A DNA stretch of 64,000 nucleotides, from the NCBI RefSeq assembly GCF_013032455.1, contig NZ_WQCF01000010.1, forward strand, positions 1-64,000. The letters run 5' to 3'. Origin of the DNA: Ruegeria atlantica. GTDB taxonomy: Bacteria; Pseudomonadota; Alphaproteobacteria; Rhodobacterales; Rhodobacteraceae. Below the pieces are notes generated by a model that was given only the letters and a program-made list of their open reading frames with translations, was not told the DNA's origin and made no database searches. A program made the translations under genes and the position numbers. Within the stretch, counting starts at the first letter, position 1, and every line of letters starts with the position of its first letter. Below are positions 28,501 through 36,824 of this stretch, in pieces.

Positions 28501-29125
28501 CCTGAACCTGTACCCGATCGCGCAGGCCCTGCGTGTGGATGAAGGTACAGGCGACGTCGTAAAGTTCACCCAGCGAAATGCCGTCATTGACCACGAAAGA
28601 CGTGGGCAGGGCGCATTCGCGGAAGATGTCGTTGACCTCGCAGCTGAACCCCAGCGCCGACATGCTAAGCGCCGCCGCCGTCACGCTGCAGCAGTTGATG
28701 GGTTGCTGAAAGTTCTGAAGATGCACACTGACCAGATCGCCGAACAGGGTGGCGTAGCACCCTTCGCGAATCCTAGTCGGGATTTCGAACCACTGGTTAC
28801 TGGAAAGGTAGGCCAGCTTTGTTCCGGGCGTGGCCAGCGCCTCGAGGCTGACGGGAATGTCGAAAATCTCAAGGTGTTCCTCGTAGAAATAGTCGCCCGT
28901 ATCGGCCGTTGCTAAAACTGTTCCTTCTTGGCGCAACTGAACGACACCGCTGAGGACCACATACATGCCTTTCGATGGCAGAACTGTATCCTCGGCCACC
29001 TCGAAACACTCGAAATGTGGCTGGATATTCGAAGGATCATCTGCTGGTAGGATCTCGTGTATCAGCGCCCAGTCAGCCTTGGTGGGATCATAGGAAATGG
29101 TGTTTTCAATTGGATCTTTAGGCAC
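25544..29125 (-). CDS. Giant fusion: phytochelatin synthase-like, glutaredoxin-like, HFCD flavoprotein, ankyrin, gamma-glutamylcyclotransferase
   Basis: The GTG at 29125, after AGGGGGAAA, gives 1193 aa; the frame is open to a TTG at 29200. Parts in order: cyclic-nucleotide-binding-like fold without the usual Arg (about 20-125). Papain-like phytochelatin synthase domain with Cys145/146, His258 and Asp276 (about 140-315). A degenerate repeat of that fold without the His (about 430-540). A glutaredoxin fold with DPWS where CPYC is usual (553-640). An HFCD flavoprotein decarboxylase with His754 and PACNTNMW (804-811) but no PPC-decarboxylase clamp cysteine (673-860). Two ankyrin repeats (about 905-985). 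A gamma-glutamylcyclotransferase with YGSL (1039-1042) and Glu1122 (1033-1157). No signal peptide, so cytoplasmic. Its stop overlaps the channel-like gene by 4 bases, tail to tail. A role in gamma-glutamyl or glutathione thiol metabolism is inferred, not shown. Confidence 0.85.
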   Translation of the reverse strand: MPKDPIENTISYDPTKADWALIHEILPADDPSNIQPHFECFEVAEDTVLPSKGMYVVLSGVVQLRQEGTVLATADTGDYFYEEHLEIFDIPVSLEALATPGTKLAYLSSNQWFEIPTRIREGCYATLFGDLVSVHLQNFQQPINCCSVTAAALSMSALGFSCEVNDIFRECALPTSFVVNDGISLGELYDVACTFIHTQGLRDRVQVQAYFMDEATTSVELLLEAIDESNRLGGDNDILVANFQVGVAHGNPTMPGGHFAIIAKCNPSTGLVHMMDVHPEKYGKLWVTTIDRLWAGMSDRDGTSMRSRGILRFSAREAVKTNLQTLQQDCNYVDSTLYLAKDPKKRRNLFRRASPNMNSLGVLAESLAILGDEQVDEDKLLIATQANLTDALSRVSTAKEMHNLAQRYLSQTPHVHLGSTFHSYALRPDPEEITPERWFRDQLHLLNSDDDCHLMINIDFNRVLGFEVIRPPENVYRETALLEEFWCLCIAYDEDSDLVTVVDMSPATSQVWQAPSGHIFRGLRDLENPAMLVIEEHEPPEDPTDVARIVATNPIVLFYADEDPWSYMLRSILANIGITSVKLIDIEGHGANVMKMRRQLNVLTGKETAPYLFFQGECLGRRKDIVDMILEGRLQDRVHEAGLPVLLRHESPSLDKNIFGYPKGGLTDAPTEKRNVLLCACGSSAADKVPELVERITAAGHNVKLIPSVSAEKFFRDFGAERIEKCISHNDYYRDDDEWNFRYIEFGMPLRASHLALCDWADCVIVAPVTCNTMGKIANGIADNLLTSVFVAWQYRNKPVILCPACNTNMWNNVTTQNNVEKLRDLGIDLVGPRKGRLSNGMMGIGMMATPDQIMEVLDEAFEELADQEHNICKWAQEAAASDEFAQWSRVFQAIDNGMAGIDIVDDSNGDTLLHYAAGGEGELHENGQDLGKPDLEAAQALIDRGINVNATNDHGFTSLHVAVMNNSAEMVNILLGAKDIDASSCIHFLQSARDAKVSEEIRAMLEDWANTHTLTEIEEEDEDDLIEDREKTYLYFTYGSLKRGFPNHNAHAEVLDDFVGEATTRQPMPLIVPHEPHCDNPNCGFLHRMATLVDQKGRGTPVRGEVYRVSSTGMKELDKLEGYHGPNSPENVYVRKRINVLIDGVKKPAYTYVIAHPTKYLDQWEEGSSGIVAEYTLDMATGTPKPGFQPPT

Positions 29126-29200
29126 GTCTGTTTCCCCCTGAACTTCAACGTTAATTTGGTCAAAGAACCAACGCTGAAATGTGTTGCAGGCGTCAGGCAA

Positions 29201-29552
29201 TGTTCGGTCAAACTAATTTCCAAGACCGGCCCGACGGGGCATTCTGCGCTGGCCGGGCCGAACGGCCGCAGGAATTGGTGCGAACAAATTGGCCCAATTG
29301 ATTGCACCGTATCGTATTCGGGCGCAAAAATCACCGATGGTCTTGTTTTGATTAAATGAGTTCCACGTCCCTTGTGATTTTGGGTAATGACCGTCGTGTC
29401 GAACATGCTTTGGTTGCCTCAAGGAGAGAATGCGACGACATGACGGATAGTTCGTCATAATGACGTAACTTCCCGCGTTTTCGTCAAGAATACCCCTGCA
29501 GATCGAACAGCCCACCCCTCATACTTTCCTTAAACGAAAGAGGAGGCGCGTT
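29201..29552. promoter_or_regulatory. Divergent promoter region before the lysine dehydrogenase gene
   Basis: These 352 bases lie between divergent genes and code for no convincing protein. ATGACG-(7)-CGTCAT forms an inverted repeat at 29440-29458, followed at once by another TGACG. This could be an operator for the lysine catabolic pair, for example of the Lrp/AsnC type, but no regulator is adjacent. GAGGAGG at 29540-29546 is the ribosome binding site of the next gene. Confidence 0.4.
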
Positions 29553-30659
29553 TTGAGCTGGAACATTTGTGTCATAGGCGCAGGCAAGATCGGTCAGATG
29601 ATCGCCAGCCTGCTACAAGGATCGTCGAACTATTCGGTTACAGTGGCTGATCGCGATCTGGCGGCGTTGTCTGTGCTGAACAAGCAGGGGATCGCGACCC
29701 GGCAGATTGATGTGGGGGATGAGGCGCAGCTGACCCAGGGACTGGTTGGATTCGATGCTGTGATCTCGGCGGCTCCGTTCTTTCTGACACCGAAGATTGC
29801 CAAAGCCGCCAAGACGGCGGGCGCGCATTACTTTGACCTGACCGAAGATGTTGCGGCCACCAATGCCGTGCGTGAATTGGCCAAGGACAGTGATACTGCC
29901 TATATGCCGCAATGTGGTCTGGCACCGGGGTTCGTTGGCATTGCGGGTGCATCGCTGGCGGCTGAATTCGACGAATTGGACAGTCTGCATATGCGGGTAG
30001 GGGCATTGCCGCTCTACCCCACCAATGCGTTGAAATACAACCTGACTTGGTCCACGGACGGGCTGATCAATGAGTACTGCAACCCGTGCGATGCCATCGT
30101 GAACGGTGAGCGTGTGAAAACCGCGGCGTTGGAAGACTATGAGGTGCTGGGCCACGATGGCGTGGAGTACGAATGCTTCAACACGTCCGGCGGGCTGGGC
30201 ACTTTGCCGGAAACGCTTGAGGGCAAGGCGCGGGCGGTGTCCTATCGCTCGATCCGCTATCCGGGCCATTGCGATATCCTGAAGCTGCTGCTCAAGGATC
30301 TGGGGCTGGAACGTCGTCGTGACCTGCTGAAGGACATCTTCGAAACGGCGCTGCCGCGTACTGATCAGGATGTTGTGCTGGTTTATTGTACCGCAAAGGG
30401 CATGATCGACGGTGCGCTGCGTGAGAAATCGCTGATCAATAAAAGCTTTGCGCGCACCATCAACGGACAGGTCTGGAGCGCCATTCAGGTCACCACCGCC
30501 GCGGGTGTTCTGGGTGTGGTCGATCTGATGCGCACCGGCGCGCTGCCCGCAAAAGGGTTCGTGCGGCAAGAACAGGTGAACCTGTCCGATTTCCTGAACA
30601 CCGAATTTGGCCGGCTTTATCGCGCCGGTGACGTAACCGAACAGAACAAGGCGGCCTGA
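29553..30659 (+). CDS. Lysine 6-dehydrogenase (saccharopine dehydrogenase-like)
   Basis: The 368-aa protein has an N-terminal Rossmann domain ([17 protein letters not shown]) and the saccharopine dehydrogenase C-terminal fold with [10 protein letters not shown] and [13 protein letters not shown]. The TTG start follows GAGGAGG by about 7 bases. Such proteins in Roseobacters oxidise the epsilon-amino group of L-lysine to 2-aminoadipate 6-semialdehyde using NAD. The aldehyde dehydrogenase 3 bases downstream is the matching next step, which supports a lysine-degrading role over true saccharopine cleavage. Confidence 0.8.
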   Translation: MSWNICVIGAGKIGQMIASLLQGSSNYSVTVADRDLAALSVLNKQGIATRQIDVGDEAQLTQGLVGFDAVISAAPFFLTPKIAKAAKTAGAHYFDLTEDVAATNAVRELAKDSDTAYMPQCGLAPGFVGIAGASLAAEFDELDSLHMRVGALPLYPTNALKYNLTWSTDGLINEYCNPCDAIVNGERVKTAALEDYEVLGHDGVEYECFNTSGGLGTLPETLEGKARAVSYRSIRYPGHCDILKLLLKDLGLERRRDLLKDIFETALPRTDQDVVLVYCTAKGMIDGALREKSLINKSFARTINGQVWSAIQVTTAAGVLGVVDLMRTGALPAKGFVRQEQVNLSDFLNTEFGRLYRAGDVTEQNKAA

Positions 30660-30662
30660 ATT

Positions 30663-32174
30663 ATGAAAGACATCGTTATGACAGCACAAACCACCCTCGC
30701 AAATCTGGACCTGACCGAGGCCGAATTGACGGGGGGAAGCCTGAAAGTGACCTCGCCCATCGACGGTTCTGTGTTGGCCGAAGTTCATGAGACGTCCGCC
30801 GCCGAGATGGAGACTGTCTTTGCCAACGCGAAAGCCGCGTTCAAGGCATGGCGCACCGTTCCCGCCCCGCGTCGGGGTGAGTTGATCCGCCTGCTGGGCG
30901 AAGAACTGCGCGCTGCCAAGGACGATCTGGGTGCGCTGGTCAGCTGGGAGGCAGGTAAGATCACGTCGGAAGGTTTGGGCGAAGTGCAGGAGATGATCGA
31001 CATCTGCGACTTTGCCGTAGGCCTGTCGCGGCAGCTTTATGGCCTGACAATCGCCTCCGAACGTCCCGGCCACCGGATGATGGAGACCTGGCATCCAGCA
31101 GGTCCGGTCGGTGTGATCTCGGCCTTCAATTTCCCCGTCGCCGTCTGGTCGTGGAATGCGGCGCTGGCATTGGTCTGCGGCGATCCGGTGATCTGGAAAC
31201 CATCCGAAAAAACCCCACTGACCGCGATGGCCTGCCAAAAGATCTTCGAACGCGCGCTGGCTCGGTTTGGCGACGCGCCCGATCACCTGTTGCAAACCCT
31301 GATCGGAGGTGCCGCGCTGGGCGAGGCGCTGGTGGCCAGCGAGGATGTGCCGGTGATCTCGGCCACAGGCTCGACACGCATGGGCCGCGCGGTAGCTCCC
31401 ATCGTAGCGCAGCGGTTCGGCAAATGCATTCTGGAACTGGGCGGCAACAACGCGATGATCGTTGGCCCTTCGGCGGATCTGGAAATGGCAGTGCGGGCGA
31501 TTGTGTTCTCGGCTGTGGGCACCGCTGGACAACGCTGCACCACGCTGCGCCGTCTGATCGTGCACAATTCGATCCGCGAAGAATTGGTGAGCCGTCTGAA
31601 AAAGGCCTATGCAGGTCTGCCCATCGGTAATCCACTGGTTGACGGAACATTGGTTGGCCCGCTGGTAGACGAGGCTTCGGGTGCAGCAATGGCCGCTTCG
31701 CTAGAGGCCGCCAAAGTCGAAGGCGGCACCGTGTTTGGTGGTAATCGCGTGACCGAGGGCGTCCCGGCAGGCGTGTATATGGAGCCCGCCATTGTTGAGA
31801 TGCCCGACCAGACTGCGGTGGTGAAAACCGAAACCTTTGCCCCGATCCTTTACGTCATGGGCTATGACGATTTCGACGATGCGCTTGAGCTTCAGAACGA
31901 CGTGCCGCAGGGCCTGTCGTCCTGCGTATTCACCCTGAATATGCGCGAAGCCGAGCAGTTCCTGACCGCAGCCGGATCTGATTGCGGCATCGCCAATGTC
32001 AATATTGGGCCGTCAGGGGCCGAAATCGGTGGCGCGTTTGGTGGTGAAAAGGAAACCGGAGGCGGGCGCGAAAGCGGCTCGGACGCGTGGAAAGCCTATA
32101 TGCGCAGGCAGACCAACACGGTGAACTACTCTGACGAACTGCCGTTGGCCCAAGGCGTGAAGTTCGACATTTGA
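30663..32174 (+). CDS. amaB: 2-aminoadipate 6-semialdehyde dehydrogenase (ALDH7 family)
   Basis: The 503-aa protein is an antiquitin-type aldehyde dehydrogenase. It carries the cofactor motif FNFPVAVWSWN, catalytic Glu in LELGGNN, catalytic Cys in GTAGQRCTT, and the ALDH7 C-terminal signature GGGRESGSDAWKAYMRR. It oxidises aminoadipate semialdehyde, or its cyclic imine form, to 2-aminoadipate. Only 3 bases separate it from the lysine dehydrogenase gene, so the two act in series. A second in-frame ATG at 30678 is a possible start. Confidence 0.92.
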   Translation: MKDIVMTAQTTLANLDLTEAELTGGSLKVTSPIDGSVLAEVHETSAAEMETVFANAKAAFKAWRTVPAPRRGELIRLLGEELRAAKDDLGALVSWEAGKITSEGLGEVQEMIDICDFAVGLSRQLYGLTIASERPGHRMMETWHPAGPVGVISAFNFPVAVWSWNAALALVCGDPVIWKPSEKTPLTAMACQKIFERALARFGDAPDHLLQTLIGGAALGEALVASEDVPVISATGSTRMGRAVAPIVAQRFGKCILELGGNNAMIVGPSADLEMAVRAIVFSAVGTAGQRCTTLRRLIVHNSIREELVSRLKKAYAGLPIGNPLVDGTLVGPLVDEASGAAMAASLEAAKVEGGTVFGGNRVTEGVPAGVYMEPAIVEMPDQTAVVKTETFAPILYVMGYDDFDDALELQNDVPQGLSSCVFTLNMREAEQFLTAAGSDCGIANVNIGPSGAEIGGAFGGEKETGGGRESGSDAWKAYMRRQTNTVNYSDELPLAQGVKFDI

Positions 32175-32183
32175 TCGAACAAC

Positions 32184-32209
32184 CCGGCGGCGCCCGATGG
32201 TGCCGCCGG
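32184..32209. terminator. GC-rich hairpin between convergent genes
   Basis: An 11-bp stem (CCGGCGGCGCC with GGTGCCGCCGG, one G-T pair, 4-base loop) lies between the convergent amaB and GT14 genes. There is no T run, so termination would be weak or factor-assisted. Confidence 0.5.
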
Positions 32210-32210
32210 A

Positions 32211-33788
32211 TCAGTCCGCAAACAGGTAGTCCAGTTGCATGACGACCTGTGCAGTGTCGGGTGAGACGCCAAGAAATTCGGAAATGACGATTTCGTTCTC
32301 AGCCTTGGAGTTGCCTTCCCGGATACGCAGATACCCGTCGAGCCCGGCCCCCCGGATCAGTTCGGATTCGTAAGCCAGTGAGTTGCGCAGGGCGGGTACA
32401 AGCCGCGCAACGGTATCTGTCGGGCTGTTCTCACCGGCCAGTCCAACCCGGCGCGCGTGGCCGATCAGGTAGTCATCGGAATACTCGCAGTCGATCTCCA
32501 GCACATGGGCCTTGGCTTGGTCCGAGCAGAAATCCTGAATGATATCCAGATTGGCGGGATCCACGCAGATCACCAACCTGTCTGTCCGGAAATGATCGAA
32601 CAACATCCGCACCACCGCGCGCCGGTGACGAGACCGTTTAAGCAGAGTCGTCTCAATCCCACCGAGATCGGGCAGCGGGGTTTCTTCTTCGTTGAACAGG
32701 TATTCGACACAGGGAATATCGGTTTCGGACACGATCTGATCGACCAATCGCTTGGCGACGTGCCATTTCTTACAGGCAATGATGAAAATCTCGCGTTCGG
32801 GACCAAGTGTATTGCCCGCTTCCCAGAACCGTTGCCCAAAGCGGCGACCGACACGCCCGCGCCCGGTCAGGAAACCATAAAGATTGCGACCCTCGTTCGA
32901 GATTTTAAACTCGACCCCTTCACTGGCATAGAGTTTGCCCAGACGTTCTTTCAACTCATGCGCTTCGGGGCTGATTTTGCGGGCAAACAGATAATCCTGC
33001 CCCAGTAGCATGTCGTAGTGATCGTTGTAGAACGTGACCGGCATCCCGTAATCCGAAAACATCAGGAAAGTAGGCGTGCGGTTCTCGATCTCAAGCTTCG
33101 GGATCAGGTGCCGGACAAGGGTTTGAAAGAACGTTTCGTCGGGGATCCATGTGGTCGAGAAAAAGCGTTTCACATCGGGGCGCTGTTGTAGGAAGTCGAG
33201 GATCATCTCGACCGTGCGGCGGCGCAGGCACCACCACTGACTGCCGATCATGACCTGAATATCCTTTGGTATGTCTCGTGTCAGGCCAAAGCGTTTCTGC
33301 AGGTCGTATGAGGCATAGAACAGTTTGCTCTGGGTGCGTTCGTTGAAGAAATGACGATAGATCAACCGATCTTCTTTCATCCCGGTCTTGATCCAGTTGC
33401 TGGCAAAGAAATCGTGGCTTTCGACGAAATCCTTGTCGTTCTGGTCCAGAAACCAATGGGCGTATTCGGCTGTCTTGATGGCCATACAGTCGCCAGACAG
33501 CATGTAGAAATGTGTGGCTCGTGGAAATGCGTCCACGGCGGCCTTCTGGGCGTTCAGCGTTGCCTGTACCAGAGACCATCCGCCCCATCCGCATTTGATA
33601 CGTTTGGCCGCAAATGCCACATTGGGATTGTCTTTCAGAGCGGCGCGAATGCGGTCATAAGCCTCTGCATTGGCGCGCGCATCAAAGTGAATTGCCATAC
33701 AGTCGCCTGCGGCGGTCAATTGCTCGGCCTGCGCGATGATCGCGTCAGGATCTTTATGGCACAATAGAATATAGGCAATTTTTGCCAT
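32211..33788 (-). CDS. GT14-like (beta-1,6-GlcNAc transferase type) glycosyltransferase with extra C-terminal domain
   Basis: The 525-aa protein begins MAKIAYILLCHKDPDAIIAQ. Residues 1-240 match the core-2/I-branching family (IHFDARANAEAYDRI, KCGWGGWSLVQATLNA, FYMLSGDCMAIK, GSQWWCLRRRTVE, WIPDETFFQTL). The second half (about 300-525) is a separate domain that I do not recognise. It would add a branching sugar to a glycan in the cytoplasm. The frame is open to 33971, but the family start is the ATG at 33788. It is divergent from a sulfotransferase gene; such pairs point to a sulfated, branched surface glycan. Confidence 0.82.
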   Translation of the reverse strand: MAKIAYILLCHKDPDAIIAQAEQLTAAGDCMAIHFDARANAEAYDRIRAALKDNPNVAFAAKRIKCGWGGWSLVQATLNAQKAAVDAFPRATHFYMLSGDCMAIKTAEYAHWFLDQNDKDFVESHDFFASNWIKTGMKEDRLIYRHFFNERTQSKLFYASYDLQKRFGLTRDIPKDIQVMIGSQWWCLRRRTVEMILDFLQQRPDVKRFFSTTWIPDETFFQTLVRHLIPKLEIENRTPTFLMFSDYGMPVTFYNDHYDMLLGQDYLFARKISPEAHELKERLGKLYASEGVEFKISNEGRNLYGFLTGRGRVGRRFGQRFWEAGNTLGPEREIFIIACKKWHVAKRLVDQIVSETDIPCVEYLFNEEETPLPDLGGIETTLLKRSRHRRAVVRMLFDHFRTDRLVICVDPANLDIIQDFCSDQAKAHVLEIDCEYSDDYLIGHARRVGLAGENSPTDTVARLVPALRNSLAYESELIRGAGLDGYLRIREGNSKAENEIVISEFLGVSPDTAQVVMQLDYLFAD

Positions 33789-33930
33789 TATGTTTCTTCG
33801 ACATCCGTTTCTGCCTGATTCCAAACGTGATACTGAGGATGAGCGATTGAATAAACAGAATATTTTTGGTTCTGTGTGTGCAAAAGCGATTGTGTTTATT
33901 GAGTTCTGATCCGTTAAGGAGGCGCAGCAT

Positions 33931-34749
33931 ATGGGTTTTCCCGGCACATGGATGACCGAAAGTGAAAGCATGGTTTACCGTGTCGTGCCGAAATGCGCCT
34001 GTTCGACCATTGGGCAAATCATGTATTTTTCCGATCACGGGCAATTCTATGATGGCGATATCCACGATGCTCAGAATGGGATGCACAAATGGGCCTTTGG
34101 CGACAGCCAAGACCCGATTTCGGAAAATGTGCGTAACCACAGCTCTTATTCCTTCACCTGCGTGCGCAATCCCTACACCCGGATTCTGAGTTCGTTTTTT
34201 GACAAAATCTGCGGCATTCAGCGTAACGGTAAGCGTTATCGTGGTAACCTGGTGCCGACACTGATCTACAATTATGGGATCGAAGTAGGCGGAGATGACG
34301 GCAAAAGCGACTTTGACCAGATCGCCAGTTTCCGTCGGTTCCTGTTATTCTCCCGGGACACGATCCGGTGGCGCAGGCCGATGGACCCCGACATTCACTG
34401 GTCGGCAATGTCAGGCCACGTGTCCACCTTCATCGTGAATGGTGGGCGGTATGACCGCATCTTTTGGACCGAACAATTCAATGATGGGATGCAGGGTGTA
34501 TTGGACAATCTGGACACACCGCATGCCGTGAACCTGTCAGAGATTCCTCGGTTCAACGAGTCCGAAGGCCATGGCCCCAAGCGCGCGCATCCGGTTGAGG
34601 ATTACTTCGACGATCTGTCGATGCATTTGGTGTATGAAATTTACAAACAGGATTTTGATCTGTTCCGGTACGATTTCGAAAATCCTGCAAACAAGATGCC
34701 GATTGGCGAAATTGATCTGGACGAAGTTCACGCCAAGTTGGGTGACTGA
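33931..34749 (+). CDS. Sulfotransferase family 2-like protein (glycan sulfotransferase)
   Basis: The 272-aa protein shows the PAPS-binding loop VPKCACST (19-26) and the 3'-phosphate motif CVRNPYTRILSSF (about 76-88), both typical of carbohydrate sulfotransferases. No membrane segment or signal is present, so it would act in the cytoplasm on lipid-linked or soluble glycan. AAGGAGG at 33916-33922 precedes the ATG. The divergent GT14 gene makes sulfation of a branched polysaccharide the simplest reading. Confidence 0.82.
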   Translation: MGFPGTWMTESESMVYRVVPKCACSTIGQIMYFSDHGQFYDGDIHDAQNGMHKWAFGDSQDPISENVRNHSSYSFTCVRNPYTRILSSFFDKICGIQRNGKRYRGNLVPTLIYNYGIEVGGDDGKSDFDQIASFRRFLLFSRDTIRWRRPMDPDIHWSAMSGHVSTFIVNGGRYDRIFWTEQFNDGMQGVLDNLDTPHAVNLSEIPRFNESEGHGPKRAHPVEDYFDDLSMHLVYEIYKQDFDLFRYDFENPANKMPIGEIDLDEVHAKLGD

Positions 34750-34811
34750 TCCGCAAGGCAGATACTCCCGCCCATCGTCAATGTCTCTGACGAGATATCT
34801 CCTCTGGTTGG

Positions 34812-34842
34812 GCCCGGCGCCGCGCAATGCGCGGCGCCGGGC
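34812..34842. terminator. Perfect 14-bp GC-only hairpin
   Basis: GCCCGGCGCCGCGC and its exact complement are separated by AAT. The stem contains only G-C pairs. It lies between the convergent sulfotransferase and ilvD genes and lacks a T run on either strand, so it may block transcription or stabilise both mRNA ends. Confidence 0.6.
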
Positions 34843-34945
34843 TCAAGTTCAAACATAGTATCGGCGAAACCGATGGTGTGTTTCGGACGCGGGAGCGTTT
34901 TCTGATTTGGAAAGGTAGGCTTTGGAACCTGCCTACCTCGACAGG

Positions 34946-36778
34946 TTAGACCTGACGCACAGCCCCTTTTGCCGCGCTGGTGGTCAGCTTGGCATAGGCC
35001 TTGAGCGCCGTGGACACCTTGCGTTTGCGCGGTTCGGCTGGTGCCCAACCTTTTTCGTCCTGCTCCTCGCGACGCGCTGCCAGTTCTTCGTCGGACACGG
35101 CAAGATGGATGGAGCGGTTGGGGATGTCGATCTCGATCTTGTCGCCCTGACGCACCAAACCGATCTCGCCACCCTCGGCGGCCTCTGGTGAAACGTGGCC
35201 GATCGACAGGCCCGAGGTGCCACCCGAGAAACGGCCGTCGGTCAGCAGCGCACAGGCCTTACCTAGCCCTTTGGATTTCAGATACGAGGTGGGGTACAGC
35301 ATTTCCTGCATGCCCGGGCCGCCACGCGGGCCTTCGTAGCGGATTACCACCACGTCGCCCTCTTTGACCTTGCCGGTCAGAATGTCGTTTACGGCTTGAT
35401 CCTGGCTTTCGCAGACATAGGCCGAACCGGCGAAGGTCAGGCTATTGGCATCCACACCTGCAGTTTTCACGATGCAGCCGTCACGAGCGATGTTGCCAAA
35501 CAGAACCGCCAAACCGCCGTCCTGGCTGAACGCGTGTTCCTTGGAGCGGATCACGCCGCCTTCACGGTCGATGTCCAATTCCTTGTATCGGTTCGACTGG
35601 CTGAACGCCTGCGTGGTGCGCACGCCACCCGGGGCGGCCTTGAACAGCTCCTGCGCCTTGGGGTTGTTGGCGACCTTGATGTCCCAGTTGGCGATTGCCT
35701 CGCCCATGGTGCCGGAGTGTACCGTGCCGCAATCGTCATGCAGCAACCCGGCGCGGCTGAGTTCACCGAGGATCGAGAAGATGCCGCCAGCACGGTGGAC
35801 GTCCTCCATATGCACGTTTTCGGTGTTTGGCGCGACTTTGCACAGACAAGGCACTTTGCGGCTGAGCCGGTCCATATCCGCCATGGTGAAATGCACCTCG
35901 CCCTCATGCGCGATGGCCAGAAGGTGCAGAACGGTGTTGGTCGAGCCGCCCATGGCGATGTCGAGGCTCATCGCGTTCTCGAAGGCTTCGAAGGTGGCGA
36001 TCTCGCGGGGCAGGAAACCCTTTTCGTTCAGATCATAGTGGCGTTTGGTGATCTCGACGATCCGGCGACCGGCTTCAAGGAACAGCTCTTTGCGATCCGC
36101 GTGGGTGGCCAGCGTCGAACCGTTGCCCGGCAGTGCCAGACCCAGTGCCTCGGCCAGACAGTTCATCGAGTTGGCGGTGAACATGCCCGAGCACGATCCA
36201 CAAGTGGGGCAGGCGTTTTCCTCGATATGCTGCACCTGTTCGTCGGTGTACTTGTCATCTGCCGCTGCAACCATCGCATCCACAAGGTCGATCTTCTTGA
36301 CGTCCAGATCGGTGATGTCGATCTTGCCGGCCTCCATCGGCCCGCCCGAGACAAAGATGGCCGGAATGTTCAGACGCATCGCAGCCATCAGCATGCCGGG
36401 GGTGATCTTGTCGCAGTTCGAGATGCAGACCATCGCGTCGGCGCAGTGGGCGTTGACCATGTATTCCACCGAATCCGCGATCACCTCGCGCGAGGGCAGC
36501 GAATACAGCATCCCGTCATGGCCCATGGCGATGCCGTCATCCACCGCGATGGTGTTGAACTCTTTGGCAACGCCGCCTGCGGCTTCGACTTCGCGCGCGA
36601 CCATCTGGCCCAAGTCCTTCAGGTGCACATGGCCGGGGACGAACTGGGTGAAAGAGTTGACGATAGCGATGATCGGCTTGCCGAAGTCGCTCTCAGTCAT
36701 GCCGGTGGCGCGCCACAGGCCACGGGCACCGGCCATGTTGCGGCCATGGGTGGAGGTTCTGGATCGGTACATTGGCAT
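34946..36778 (-). CDS. ilvD: Dihydroxy-acid dehydratase
   Basis: The 610-aa protein has the family motifs [28 protein letters not shown] and [17 protein letters not shown], with iron-sulfur ligand cysteines in place. It dehydrates dihydroxy acids in valine and isoleucine synthesis. Length is that of the IlvD family. Its upstream side holds a strong palindrome shared with the divergent XRE-cupin regulator gene, which may control it. Confidence 0.95.
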   Translation of the reverse strand: MPMYRSRTSTHGRNMAGARGLWRATGMTESDFGKPIIAIVNSFTQFVPGHVHLKDLGQMVAREVEAAGGVAKEFNTIAVDDGIAMGHDGMLYSLPSREVIADSVEYMVNAHCADAMVCISNCDKITPGMLMAAMRLNIPAIFVSGGPMEAGKIDITDLDVKKIDLVDAMVAAADDKYTDEQVQHIEENACPTCGSCSGMFTANSMNCLAEALGLALPGNGSTLATHADRKELFLEAGRRIVEITKRHYDLNEKGFLPREIATFEAFENAMSLDIAMGGSTNTVLHLLAIAHEGEVHFTMADMDRLSRKVPCLCKVAPNTENVHMEDVHRAGGIFSILGELSRAGLLHDDCGTVHSGTMGEAIANWDIKVANNPKAQELFKAAPGGVRTTQAFSQSNRYKELDIDREGGVIRSKEHAFSQDGGLAVLFGNIARDGCIVKTAGVDANSLTFAGSAYVCESQDQAVNDILTGKVKEGDVVVIRYEGPRGGPGMQEMLYPTSYLKSKGLGKACALLTDGRFSGGTSGLSIGHVSPEAAEGGEIGLVRQGDKIEIDIPNRSIHLAVSDEELAARREEQDEKGWAPAEPRKRKVSTALKAYAKLTTSAAKGAVRQV

Positions 36779-36824
36779 GATGCTGTTTCCCTTTTGCCCC
36801 GGTTGCGATATTCGGGATGCGTAC

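Noticed and set aside
29126-29200. TTG-initiated 25-residue extension of the fusion enzyme
   Set aside because: No ribosome binding site before the TTG at 29200, while the GTG at 29125 has one. It could still be real, so the frame is mentioned in the entry.
29613-31565. 650-codon minus-strand frame across the lysine genes
   Set aside because: It is antisense to two well-supported enzymes, its product is rich in His, Gln and Arg with no domain, and it is a shadow of high-GC codon use.
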